Source of the DNA: Bacteroides zhangwenhongii
GTDB lineage: Bacteria; Bacteroidota; Bacteroidia; Bacteroidales; Bacteroidaceae
Direction: 5' to 3'
Assembly: GCF_009193325.2 (NCBI RefSeq)
Contig: NZ_CP059856.1
Coordinates: forward strand, 2,604,001-2,668,000
DNA length: 64,000 bases
Shown: positions 37,601 to 45,556 of the stretch, in pieces
Numbering within the stretch: the first letter of the stretch is position 1
Layout of the letters: every line of letters begins with the position of its first letter
The notes under the pieces: generated by a model
What the model was told of the DNA's origin: nothing
The model's database searches: none
What the model saw: the letters and a program-made list of their open reading frames with translations, nothing else
Position numbers and translations under genes: made by a program

Positions 37601-38218
37601 TACCACTTCATCAACAGCATTCACCAGTTCTTCCAGTTTCACCTGGACTCCCCAGCCATCATTTACCATTTTTTCTACAGTCTTCTTCCCTATAAAAGAA
37701 AAGGTAAGCATCGCACTCTGTCCCTCTTTTACCGGAATAGAAAAGCAACCATTCAAATCGGTCAATGTTCCTGTCGAACGTCCATTCTTCACACGCACGG
37801 ATACACCAGGCAAAGGTTCGTCATTTTCATCTACTACCTGACCGTTTAAGAAACCTTTCTGCGAATAATCTTTTTTCAAGAACACATGAATATACCTACC
37901 ATCTACCGAACTGTTAATCGGTTGTCCGGCAATCAGTTTCTTTACAGCTTCCGGAGCAGTCAATCCCTCAATAGTAGCATTTACACGGATGGCATGAAGT
38001 TCATTGTAACTAAATACAATTTTATAACTAGACTGCTTCTCTATTTTCTTCAAAGCATCTGTTAATTTTTCATTCACGCATTTCATCGTAACCCTCTTTT
38101 CCTTCTCCTGCGCAGCTAAACCAGTAACCAAGGCGCACATTATCAGGAAACACACCAGGTACTTCCAATACCGTACCCCCGATCTTTCTCGGAGCTCTTC
38201 ATTCAATCGTCTCATCAT
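34604..38218 (-). CDS. SusC/RagA-family TonB-dependent transporter with STN domain
   Basis: 1204 residues. After an extended signal region (ending GLAAQ, about residue 37) come an STN domain (about 45-115; LTDALKKIEKQSSYKIVF), a carboxypeptidase-regulatory-like domain (about 128-205), the plug (VDEVVVTGYQVMDKR, then MRGSSTIYGNASPLWVVDG and ATAIYGTRAANGVIVLTTKKG) and a beta-barrel ending in a final aromatic SVSLSF. The STN domain is the part that signals to an anti-sigma factor, which agrees with the fecR and sigma genes directly upstream. It imports a ligand with its SusD partner. A candidate ECF promoter lies 35-63 bp before the ATG. Confidence 0.96.
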   Translation of the reverse strand: MMRRLNEELRERSGVRYWKYLVCFLIMCALVTGLAAQEKEKRVTMKCVNEKLTDALKKIEKQSSYKIVFSYNELHAIRVNATIEGLTAPEAVKKLIAGQPINSSVDGRYIHVFLKKDYSQKGFLNGQVVDENDEPLPGVSVRVKNGRSTGTLTDLNGCFSIPVKEGQSAMLTFSFIGKKTVEKMVNDGWGVQVKLEELVNAVDEVVVTGYQVMDKRLMASSTSMVKMDDIKIPTLNTVDKMLQGTVPGLMVQNSSGSPNATPRIRMRGSSTIYGNASPLWVVDGIVYEDPVDLSNDELNNVLQGTGADMLEQVNLNATRSLLGNAIAGVNPNDIESITFLKDASATAIYGTRAANGVIVLTTKKGKIGKPSISFSASLGFTGRPRYSQYNLMNSKERVGISKEVAEKGYLYDYIPYATGFEGALFDFYNMKITKSEFDAQVAKYETMNTDWFKLLCQNAFNQDYSASISGGNETINYYTSIGYNNSKGTTKGDNSTSYSLTSNISARLTKKVRAYTRLSFSEQSSDGFYTTNPYSYALETTRAIASDEYYTTKNNTIDGLSNNYPLTYNIFNELAHTGNEAKSRNFSGNVGIDIDILKGLKLQTLFGMRYVNSTNYQWADERSYYIASIRGYDYGAVAPNSEEEKKSVLPHGGILNYSSTNNVSYTARAQFSYATLLGAMQQHAINAMIGYEANSNQYDGLSDVEYGYYPDRGMAISYEYDKESAGSGVLNNSSLDKHNVSRKNSKSNTVSAYATFVYALKNRYIFNANLRGDASNRFGQYTNHKFLPVWSMAARWKVNDEAWFRGWKALDDFSIRFSYGQQGNIPTSVGPNLVAQYMALAVNRFSGNYQLGIKRLPYPDLRWEKTISTNYGLDFSLLNGRISGTVDYYVRKGKDLIFSLPVASEYGTTQTFRNGASMKNYGIEVGLTFIPIKTRDFTWTLTPIYSKNTNNISNTTKQDYTYLDYLAGNAYEDGKPVNALYAWEFTGLDHETGRATFAHCSTKESDVEKSDDPKSYLKYCGSTDPKFNGGLSTSLRYKNFILNAQFAYAFGHVRRLNFLFNGTMKMPTPQTNLTTDFLNCWREPGDEEHTNIPGIAFGEAQNYYVYTPIANASQQNTYDMYNYSDVRVVKGDFFRCRNLMLTYTFPDKWMRPLNVGSMSCSFNVTNLFTLCSSKFNGQDPEVESTGSVALPITRTYSFSVSLSF

Positions 38219-38252
38219 ATATTATTTGCTAATTTAAATGTAAAGTCACAAA

Positions 38253-38281
38253 TAATACGTAATCAACAATAATCGGGTACC
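38253..38281 (-). promoter_or_regulatory. Candidate ECF-sigma promoter of susC
   Basis: On the minus strand GGTACCC (38275-38281), exactly 15 bp, then CGTATTA (38253-38259), preceded by AAAATT. The same two boxes with the same 15-bp spacing occur before fecR at 39437-39465. The spacer sequences differ, so the boxes themselves are what is kept. Confidence 0.65.
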
Positions 38282-38324
38282 AATTTTAAAAAGAAAATAG
38301 CAAAAAGATTAAAAATAGAAGATT

Positions 38325-39413
38325 TTATTGAATTATTATTCGGTTTCCATCCAATGTTACATAAAATATGCCAAGCGCATTCAAATTACGTATCGCATAC
38401 ATCAGGCTTTCTGTACGACTGGCAACAAAGTGCATCTTATAATCGATCATCTCATCATTCTCAAAAACAACATCCACATTATACCATCTTCCTAATTCCT
38501 GCATTATCTCTATAAGTGATACATTATCAAAATAAAAATATCCTTTCTGCCACTCTAAATATGGATAGGTATCTACTACCTGCTTCTCTAACTTTCCATT
38601 TTCAGACAAGGTAACTTGCTCTCCCGGTTCCAAAATCAAAGATTCCGTTTTGTCATTAGTTACCGTCACTTTACCCTCTAACAAAGTGACATGAGCATCT
38701 ATTTTGGAATAAGAACGCACATTAAATTTAGTACCGAGTACAGCAGTCTCGAAATAATCGGTCTTCACAATAAAAGGATGTTCTTTATCCGACGCTACAT
38801 CAAAATAAGCTTCTCCTTTCAAATAAACGATTCGTTGTTCTTTCACAAAAACATCCGGAAAGACTAGCTGACTGGCAGCATTAAGCAATACGGTAGTTCC
38901 ATCGGAAAGAGTAACCGTATAGTCCTGTCCACAAGGAGTAGTCAGTGTTTGCAACTGTTCTTGCAAAGGTAAAACAGACGTTTTCTTCGCACTCAAATCA
39001 ATGGATTTACGAGTGGCAACAATCCCATGAGCATATAACTGACGATCCGGCGTTTCTTCTTTTATTACATAAGTAACATCTCCGAAATTCAACTTGGGAT
39101 CTACTGCCGACTCATCGGCTGCAAATACCTGTACCTGCACCACAGAAGGTTGATAGAAAAACACTCCCAAAAACAACCCTAAAAACAATATGGCAGCCAC
39201 CGAAGCGGCAATACACCAACGCTTCAGCCGCCGCATCTTCACAGATTCGTCACAACGTACTTCATTGACAGATGAACGGATCTGTTTTTGTTTCTCCCAA
39301 AAACGTTTCCTTTCCTCCTCTATATCAGGAAAAGGAATATTGTCCATTGCCATTGCTCGTTTACAGTCTAATATCAGCCCTATATCCTTTTTATCATCTA
39401 TATTTTCTATCAT
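38325..39413 (-). CDS. FecR-family anti-sigma factor
   Basis: 362 residues from the ATG at 39413 (MIENIDDKKDIG). An in-frame ATG at 39467 would place the start upstream of the promoter boxes at 39437-39465, so the later start is preferred. It has a cytoplasmic N-terminal region of ~75 residues, one membrane span (CIAASVAAILFLGLFLGVFF), then the periplasmic FecR domain (DYTVTLSDGTTVLLNAASQLVFP, VYLKGEAYFDVASDKEHPFIVKT in part, FNVRSYSKIDAHVTLLEGKV) and a C-terminal STN-like segment. It holds the sigma factor until the ligand-loaded SusC signals through its STN domain. Confidence 0.9.
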   Translation of the reverse strand: MIENIDDKKDIGLILDCKRAMAMDNIPFPDIEEERKRFWEKQKQIRSSVNEVRCDESVKMRRLKRWCIAASVAAILFLGLFLGVFFYQPSVVQVQVFAADESAVDPKLNFGDVTYVIKEETPDRQLYAHGIVATRKSIDLSAKKTSVLPLQEQLQTLTTPCGQDYTVTLSDGTTVLLNAASQLVFPDVFVKEQRIVYLKGEAYFDVASDKEHPFIVKTDYFETAVLGTKFNVRSYSKIDAHVTLLEGKVTVTNDKTESLILEPGEQVTLSENGKLEKQVVDTYPYLEWQKGYFYFDNVSLIEIMQELGRWYNVDVVFENDEMIDYKMHFVASRTESLMYAIRNLNALGIFYVTLDGNRIIIQ

Positions 39414-39436
39414 ATTGCTACAACTTACTTTTATAT

Positions 39437-39465
39437 TAATACGGTTTAACCCCATTTTGGGTACC
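39437..39465 (-). promoter_or_regulatory. Candidate ECF-sigma promoter of fecR
   Basis: GGTACCC (39459-39465), 15 bp, CGTATTA (39437-39443) on the minus strand, in the short gap between the sigma stop codon and the fecR start. Same boxes and spacing as before susC; together they suggest that the sigma factor drives fecR and susC separately. Confidence 0.65.
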
Positions 39466-39469
39466 ATTT

Positions 39470-39991
39470 TTACGATTTTATAACAGATAACCGTTCTCGA
39501 AGTATAGAAAGTGCTTTCATAATATGTTTTTTCACTGCACTGGAAGTTACATCGAGAATCTCTGCTACCTCCTGATATTTCTTATTATTGAAATAACATT
39601 GTTCTAAAACAAATCGTGTCCGAGGCGGTAGTTCCGATATAATCTGTTTCACGATTCTGAGCCGTTCTTCATATTCTTCCGGAGTCATTCCCTCATCATC
39701 TTCCACAACATCCTGCAAATATTCCACATACTGGCGAGCCGCTTGATCATGCCGCAAATAGTCTATACATTTATTTCGCACGCACGAATACAAGTAACTC
39801 CCAATTGTAGCTCTCTCCAAACGCTCTATATTTTCCCACGCCTGTCCAAAAACATCCGATACAATATCACGACAAGTCTCCGAATCCTCCACGAAACCAT
39901 AGGCATAGTAGAAGAGTTGGGAATAATATTTACTATATATCTTATCGAACTCCTCTATTGTTATCTTCAAATTCTTTTCATGCATCTTCAT
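39470..39991 (-). CDS. ECF-type RNA polymerase sigma factor
   Basis: 173 residues from the ATG at 39991 (MKMHEKNLK); a longer frame to 40021 would overlap its own -7 box (40011-40018), so the internal start is chosen (ATG at 39985 is also possible). Region 2 is visible as YYAYGFVEDSETCRDIVSDVFGQAWE and region 4 as LPPRTRFVLEQCYFNNKKYQEVAEIL followed by the SAVKKHIMKAL recognition helix. First gene of the operon; controlled by FecR and used for fecR and susC. Confidence 0.93.
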   Translation of the reverse strand: MKMHEKNLKITIEEFDKIYSKYYSQLFYYAYGFVEDSETCRDIVSDVFGQAWENIERLERATIGSYLYSCVRNKCIDYLRHDQAARQYVEYLQDVVEDDEGMTPEEYEERLRIVKQIISELPPRTRFVLEQCYFNNKKYQEVAEILDVTSSAVKKHIMKALSILRERLSVIKS

Positions 39992-40010
39992 CAGCCCATT
40001 CGTTTGGAGC

Positions 40011-40060
40011 CAAAAGTACAAATTATAGATAAAAACTAAAATAAAAAAGCTTTTTATTTT
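40011..40060 (-). promoter_or_regulatory. Promoter block of the ECF sigma gene, copy of the glycogen-operon promoter block
   Basis: -7 box TACTTTTG on the minus strand (40011-40018), a 17-bp AT-rich stretch, and an upstream hairpin with arms AAAATAAAAA and TTTTTATTTT. The 50 bp are identical to 24566-24615 at 47 positions. Confidence 0.6.
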
Positions 40061-40193
40061 TAAATCCTGTACTCATCTTTGTTCTATAATCTCTTATAAT
40101 CCAAATGACTGGCAATCTCCCCTTTCTCTTTCCATCGAACAGCATTCCTTAAAACAACAAACTGTATTTTAGAGATAAACAAACATTTAAACT

Positions 40194-40321
40194 CCTGTTG
40201 TTCAAATACTAAAGTCCGATTTCCAATAAGATATCCCAACCGTTCCACTCTAGTGAACAGATCTGCTCACTAGAGTGAATAGATCCGTTCACTTCAATGC
40301 AAAGAACTATTCACTGGAGTG
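40194..40321. repeat. 22-bp-period repeat array with CACTNNAGTG-type palindromes
   Basis: Cores CACTCTAGTG, CACTAGAGTG, CACTTCAATG and CACTGGAGTG begin at 40246, 40268, 40290 and 40312, each 22 bp apart; three of the four are palindromic, often extended to TTCACT-N2-AGTGAA. Upstream units begin CCTGTTGTTCAAAT (40194) and CCGATTTCCAATAAG (40216), again 22 bp apart. Layout and period equal those of the array at 1201-1398, although the core letters differ. Confidence 0.8.
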
Positions 40322-40438
40322 AAATGGTTGATATGTCTATTAGAAAACGGAGAATAAAGGCTAAATCGCTTAAAAAATGCGGTAATCCGACACATAAACA
40401 GCCTTTAATTTAAGATAGAAAGGATAATACAAATCGTG

Positions 40439-40575
40439 TATGAGAGATAGCAGAGAAAAGAATGAGAGATAACGACATAGAGTATGAGAGATACAGATAC
40501 ATTAAAGTATCTCTCATAAAACAAACAACTAATTATCAATAGCTTATCATTATTTTATGAGAGATATGAGAGATG
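40439..40575. repeat. TATGAGAGATA repeats, first three at 22-bp spacing
   Basis: TATGAGAGATA at 40439, AATGAGAGATA at 40461 and TATGAGAGATA at 40483 (22 bp apart), an inverted copy TATCTCTCATA at 40508-40518, and two overlapping copies at 40556 and 40565. The inverted copy can pair with any of the direct ones; pairing with 40483-40493 leaves a 14-nt loop. Confidence 0.65.
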
Positions 40576-40599
40576 ATTTTTTTTAATCGTTTAGTGACA

Positions 40600-41199
40600 T
40601 CAATGATTCTGCAATGCCTCAATCAACAATGTTATATTGGCGGTGAACAATCTGACGGAAATAGCCAATAGAATGATACCAAAGAACTTACGAATAATAT
40701 AGATACCACCTTTGCCGAGAAAACGCTCAACACGTCCGGTCATACTCACCACGAAATATACCCAGATCATATTCAGCACCAAAGCTATAATAATATTAAT
40801 GCTTGCATATTCAGCACGGAGAGAAAGCAACGTCGTGAAAGCTCCAGCGCCCGCAAGCAGAGGAAAAACAAGCGGAACCAAAGTAGCCTCTTTGATAGGA
40901 CCCTGATTCTTAAAAATCTCAATATCCAGAATCATCTCCAAAGACATGAGAAAAATAACAAATGCACCTGCAACCGCAAATGACTCAATATCCACATGAA
41001 AAAGCTTCAACATCATATCACCCGCATAGAAGAACCCGATTAACAAGACGAAAGAGATGACAGTAGCTTTCATCGCATTTACATCTTTGCCTCTTTCTTT
41101 CAGGTTAATAATAATAGGTATAGAGCCGATAATATCTATTACGGCAAAAAGTACGATAAACGCACTGACCATCTGCTGCCAATTAAAGCCTGTGAACAT
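40600..41199 (-). CDS. MarC-family integral membrane protein
   Basis: 199 residues with about six hydrophobic spans; the N-terminal AVIDIIGSIPIIINL and central PLVFPLLAGAGAFTTLLSL segments are typical of the MarC/UPF0056 family. Despite the name, MarC proteins are not established as drug exporters and the function is unknown. It has an unusually strong Shine-Dalgarno (GGAGG, complement of 41205-41209) for a Bacteroides gene and a promoter with TATATTTG (complement of 41220-41227) and TTTG 17 bp upstream. Confidence 0.9.
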   Translation of the reverse strand: MFTGFNWQQMVSAFIVLFAVIDIIGSIPIIINLKERGKDVNAMKATVISFVLLIGFFYAGDMMLKLFHVDIESFAVAGAFVIFLMSLEMILDIEIFKNQGPIKEATLVPLVFPLLAGAGAFTTLLSLRAEYASINIIIALVLNMIWVYFVVSMTGRVERFLGKGGIYIIRKFFGIILLAISVRLFTANITLLIEALQNH

Positions 41200-41219
41200 A
41201 ATTTCCTCCTTTTTTTCTG

Positions 41220-41248
41220 CAAATATACTCTATTTTTATGCATTCAAA
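41220..41248 (-). promoter_or_regulatory. Promoter of marC-family gene
   Basis: Minus strand: TTTG (complement of 41245-41248), 17 bp, TATATTTG (complement of 41220-41227). Confidence 0.55.
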
Positions 41249-41279
41249 CAATAAAAAAAACAAAAAGAGAGGTCAGATG

Positions 41280-41311
41280 TTGACAGCAGTATCGTATTAT
41301 GAGTAAATTTG
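41280..41311 (+). promoter_or_regulatory. Candidate promoter of the Crp/Fnr gene
   Basis: TTG at 41280-41282, 21 bp, and TAAATTTG at 41304-41311, 26 bp before the ATG. Divergent from the marC promoter within a 137-bp gap. Confidence 0.5.
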
Positions 41312-41336
41312 TACGATTAACAAGAAATTACGACGT

Positions 41337-42005
41337 ATGGAAACAATGTTCGACACTTTGCTCCAATTGCCTTTATTTCAAGGTCTTTGTAATGAAGATT
41401 TTACCAGTATTCTGGAAAAAGTAAAGCTACACTTTATTAAACATAAAGCGGGGGAGACCATCATTGAAAATGGAAGTGCTTGCACACAACTTTGTTTTCT
41501 ATTGAAAGGAGAAGTTTCAATCGTCACAAATTCCCCCCAAAATATATACACAGTTATTGAACAGATGGAAGCACCTTATTTAATAGAGCCGCAGTCACTG
41601 TTCGGAATGAGCACCCATTACACCTCTTCTTACATAGCACATACAGAAGCGCATACTGTAAGTATCAGCAAAGCCTTTGTGCTCAGCGACCTGTTCAAAT
41701 ATGATATTTTCCGACTTAACTACATGAATATTGTCAGCAATCGGGCACAAAATCTCTATTCCCGTTTATGGGAGGAACCGGCTCAGGACTTGAAAAATAA
41801 AATCATTCGTTTCTTCCTGCTACATTGCGAAAAAACACAGGGAGAAAAAATATTCAAGGTAAAGATGGACGACCTTGCCCGTTATCTGGATGACACCCGG
41901 CTGAATACGTCCAAAGCTCTTAATGAACTGCAAGACAACGGTGTGCTTGAATTACGCCGGAAAGAGATCCTAATCCCGGACGCAGTGAAGTTAGTGAACG
42001 ATTAG
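41337..42005 (+). CDS. Crp/Fnr-family transcription regulator
   Basis: 222 residues. The N-terminal ~120 residues form a cyclic-nucleotide-binding-type beta roll ([25 protein letters not shown]), then a dimer helix ([21 protein letters not shown]) and a C-terminal winged helix with recognition segment [27 protein letters not shown]. The cAMP-binding Arg/Ser signature is not evident and there is no Cys cluster for an Fe-S centre, so the signal is unknown. It is divergent from the marC-family gene and convergent with guaA, from which a long inverted repeat separates it. Confidence 0.87.
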   Translation: METMFDTLLQLPLFQGLCNEDFTSILEKVKLHFIKHKAGETIIENGSACTQLCFLLKGEVSIVTNSPQNIYTVIEQMEAPYLIEPQSLFGMSTHYTSSYIAHTEAHTVSISKAFVLSDLFKYDIFRLNYMNIVSNRAQNLYSRLWEEPAQDLKNKIIRFFLLHCEKTQGEKIFKVKMDDLARYLDDTRLNTSKALNELQDNGVLELRRKEILIPDAVKLVND

Positions 42006-42052
42006 AAGTGGCTCTGCAATAAACGAAACAATTCGACTATTGCTAAATTTTT

Positions 42053-42138
42053 CACCACAGATTACACAGATTTCCACAGATTAACATTAAAAGCTCGTTT
42101 TAATAAAAAATCTGTGGAAATCTGTGTAATCTGTGGTG
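42053..42138. repeat. 28-bp perfect inverted repeat made of 10-bp CCACAGATTA-like units
   Basis: Arms 42053-42080 and 42111-42138 are exact reverse complements (28 of 28) with a 30-bp loop. Each arm is itself three tandem units related to CCACAGATTA. It lies between convergent genes (Crp/Fnr and guaA) and is flanked by T/A runs, so it can act as a bidirectional terminator, but it is longer and more repetitive than needed for that. Confidence 0.85.
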
Positions 42139-42167
42139 AGTTTTGATATATAACTAGGAATAATTTG

Positions 42168-43691
42168 TCACTCCCACTCTATGGTAGCTGGCGGTTTAGA
42201 ACTAATATCATAGGTTACGCGATTCACGCCTTTCACCTTATTAATAATATCATTTGATACTTTACCCATAAATTCATATGGCAAATGTGCCCAATCGGCA
42301 GTCATAGCATCGGTTGAGGTCACAGCACGCAATGCAACAGCACGTTCATATGTACGCTCATCACCCATGACACCGACAGACTGCACCGGCAACAGAATAA
42401 CTCCCGCCTGCCATACTTTATCGTACAGTCCCCAATCACGCAATCCTTGAATAAAAATATCATCCGCATCTTGTAAGATACGTACTTTCTCACGGGTAAT
42501 ATCGCCCAAAATACGTACAGCCAAGCCCGGTCCGGGGAACGGATGGCGGGTAATCAGATGCTCCGGCATACCCAATTCACGCCCCACACGACGAACTTCA
42601 TCCTTGAACAACAAGCGAAGCGGCTCGCAAAGTTTCAGATTCATCTTTTCAGGAAGTCCGCCTACATTATGGTGGCTTTTAATCACCGTACCTGTAATGG
42701 ATAACGACTCGATGCAGTCCGGATAGATTGTTCCCTGAGCCAGCCATTTTACATCCTTTATCTTATGAGCCTCCACATCGAATACATCGATAAAACCCTT
42801 ACCTATAATCTTACGTTTACCTTCCGGCTCAGTCACGCCCGCCAGTTCCGAGAAGAATTTTTCGCTGGCATCTACACCAATCACGTTCAGTCCGAGACAT
42901 TCGTAATCTTTCATCACATTCTTGAACTCATTCTTACGCAGCATGCCATGATCTACGAAAATACAAGTCAGGTTCTTGCCAATAGCCTTATTCAACAACA
43001 CGGCAGCAACAGAAGAATCTACACCACCGCTCAAACCGAGCACAACCTTATCATCTCCCAACTGGGCTTTCAATTCAGCTACAGTACTTTCAATGAAAGA
43101 GGCCGGTGACCAGTCTTGCTTGCAACCGCAGACATCCACCACAAAATTCTTCAATATCTGCGTACCGTCTTCACTATGAAACACCTCCGGATGGAACTGT
43201 ACGCCCCATACCTGCTCACCCTCTATCTGATAAGCCGCAATCTCTACTTTATCCGTCGAAGCGATCTTTTTGAAATTGTCAGGAATAGCGGTAATCGTAT
43301 CACCGTGGCTCATCCATACTTGCGAGCCGTCACGCACTCCTTTCAGCAGCACATTATCTTTGCAGAAAGAAGCCAAATGAGCACGTCCGTATTCACGTGT
43401 ACCTGCCGGTTCCACTTTTCCACCATTGGTATACGACAGATACTGCGCACCATAACAGATACCCAATATCGGATATTTACCGCGAATCTCACTCAAATCG
43501 ACTTTAAACGCATCTTTATCGTAAACCGAAAAAGGACTGCCCGAAAGGATTACCCCTTTAATTGTTGAATCATCTTTTGGAAATTTGTTGTAAGGAATGA
43601 TTTCGCAATATGTATCCAATTCGCGCACACGACGGCCTATAAGCTGTGTTGTTTGTGAACCGAAATCAAGAATTATTATTTTTTCCTGCAT
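42168..43691 (-). CDS. guaA: GMP synthase (glutamine-hydrolysing)
   Basis: 507 residues. Converts XMP to GMP with glutamine and ATP. N-terminal class I glutamine amidotransferase domain (about 1-190) with nucleophile Cys79 in GICYGAQ and the His/Glu pair in VQFHPEV; ATP-pyrophosphatase domain with the P-loop [12 protein letters not shown]-terminal dimerisation domain ending KPPATIEWE. All parts are complete. Single-gene unit with its own -7 box TACTTTTG (complement of 43723-43730). Confidence 0.98.
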   Translation of the reverse strand: MQEKIIILDFGSQTTQLIGRRVRELDTYCEIIPYNKFPKDDSTIKGVILSGSPFSVYDKDAFKVDLSEIRGKYPILGICYGAQYLSYTNGGKVEPAGTREYGRAHLASFCKDNVLLKGVRDGSQVWMSHGDTITAIPDNFKKIASTDKVEIAAYQIEGEQVWGVQFHPEVFHSEDGTQILKNFVVDVCGCKQDWSPASFIESTVAELKAQLGDDKVVLGLSGGVDSSVAAVLLNKAIGKNLTCIFVDHGMLRKNEFKNVMKDYECLGLNVIGVDASEKFFSELAGVTEPEGKRKIIGKGFIDVFDVEAHKIKDVKWLAQGTIYPDCIESLSITGTVIKSHHNVGGLPEKMNLKLCEPLRLLFKDEVRRVGRELGMPEHLITRHPFPGPGLAVRILGDITREKVRILQDADDIFIQGLRDWGLYDKVWQAGVILLPVQSVGVMGDERTYERAVALRAVTSTDAMTADWAHLPYEFMGKVSNDIINKVKGVNRVTYDISSKPPATIEWE

Positions 43692-43722
43692 ATAAATGGT
43701 TGGATTTTAAATAAATGATTTG

Positions 43723-43730
43723 CAAAAGTA
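43723..43730 (-). promoter_or_regulatory. -7 box of guaA
   Basis: TACTTTTG on the minus strand, 31 bp before the guaA ATG. No -33 box at the standard distance. Confidence 0.45.
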
Positions 43731-43772
43731 GAAAAAAGTACGCAATCTATTATTAATAATAAGGAGAAAAAT

Positions 43773-43810
43773 AAAAGGAGATTCACAGGATAATGCCCGG
43801 AACCTCCTCC
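43773..43810 (-). terminator. Possible terminator of mscL
   Basis: On the minus strand GGAGG...CTCC pairing followed by TTTTATTTTT (complement of 43766-43775). The stem is short, so this is a weak call. Confidence 0.35.
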
Positions 43811-43826
43811 TATTATTTTATCGGAA

Positions 43827-44273
43827 TTAATCTCTCTTCTCTTTCAGCAAGTCACGAATTTCCGTCAACAGTACCTCTTCTTTCGTAGGTGCAGGAGGAG
43901 CAGGAGGTGCGGCAGGCGCTTCCTCTTTTTTCTTTGCCGTCAGTTTCGTAATCAGGCGTATAAATAAGAATATAGAAAAGGCAATAATCAGAAAGTCAAA
44001 GGTAGCCTGCAAGAACTGACCGTAATCCAATGATACCGCAGGCGCAATCTCTTTGCCGTCGGCTCCAATCTCAGCCGCCTTCATTACCCATTTCAAATCC
44101 GTAAAGTTCACACCGCCAACCAGCAAGCCGATCGGAGGCATAATTACATTAGCAACCAGCGATGATACGATCTTGCCGAACGCCCCACCAATAACCACAC
44201 CGACAGCCATGTCAATGACGTTTCCTTTCATTGCAAACGCCTTAAAGTCCTGTAAAAATGTACTCTTTCCCAT
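43827..44273 (-). CDS. mscL: Large-conductance mechanosensitive channel
   Basis: 148 residues. The first membrane helix with its Gly/Ala/Val pattern ([21 protein letters not shown] in part) and [15 protein letters not shown] are typical MscL; the second span is near residues 92-112 ([17 protein letters not shown]). A Pro/Ala-rich linker ([13 protein letters not shown]) leads to the C-terminal helical bundle ([15 protein letters not shown]). It opens under membrane tension to release solutes during osmotic down-shock. Single gene, divergent from gapA. Confidence 0.96.
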   Translation of the reverse strand: MGKSTFLQDFKAFAMKGNVIDMAVGVVIGGAFGKIVSSLVANVIMPPIGLLVGGVNFTDLKWVMKAAEIGADGKEIAPAVSLDYGQFLQATFDFLIIAFSIFLFIRLITKLTAKKKEEAPAAPPAPPAPTKEEVLLTEIRDLLKEKRD

Positions 44274-44314
44274 CTTTTTTCAATATTTAATGTGAATTTA
44301 ATATGCGAATATAA

Positions 44315-45427
<1,113 letters not shown>

Positions 45428-45448
45428 TTAGAAGATTAACATATAAGA

Positions 45449-45479
45449 AACCGCTGCGGATAACCGTAGCGGTTTTTTT
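45449..45479 (+). terminator. Intrinsic terminator after gapA
   Basis: AACCGCTGCGG (45449-45459), loop ATAA, CCGTAGCGG (45464-45472) and seven T. One of the strongest terminators in the window. Confidence 0.9.
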
Positions 45480-45541
45480 GTATTCATTTTATATATTGTT
45501 AAAAAGCAAGCTTTTATCCGCATAGTAAGCTACAATTTTAG

Positions 45542-45549
45542 TAGTTTTG
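45542..45549 (+). promoter_or_regulatory. -7 box of the M3 peptidase gene
   Basis: TAGTTTTG, 7 bp before the ATG at 45557, so the leader would be very short. Confidence 0.35.
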
Positions 45550-45556
45550 TGTTCTT

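Larger units (their letters stand above)
40061..40599. other. Intergenic spacer with two kinds of 22-bp-period repeats
   Basis: 539 bp without a credible gene between the sigma promoter and marC. It holds the CAC-N4-GTG array (40194-40321) and the TATGAGAGATA repeats (40439-40575). The rest is AT-rich and unremarkable. No mobile-element remnant was seen. Confidence 0.65.

Noticed and set aside
39414..39467. Longer fecR start at 39467
   Set aside because: The extension covers the GGTACCC-N15-CGTATTA boxes that also precede susC, so the region is better read as a promoter.
40022..40599. Insertion sequence remnant in the long spacer
   Set aside because: No transposase fragment, no terminal inverted repeats with target duplication; the repeats are internal and periodic.
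40600..41199. Multiple-antibiotic-resistance exporter
   Set aside because: The MarC name is historical; the family has no established drug-export role.
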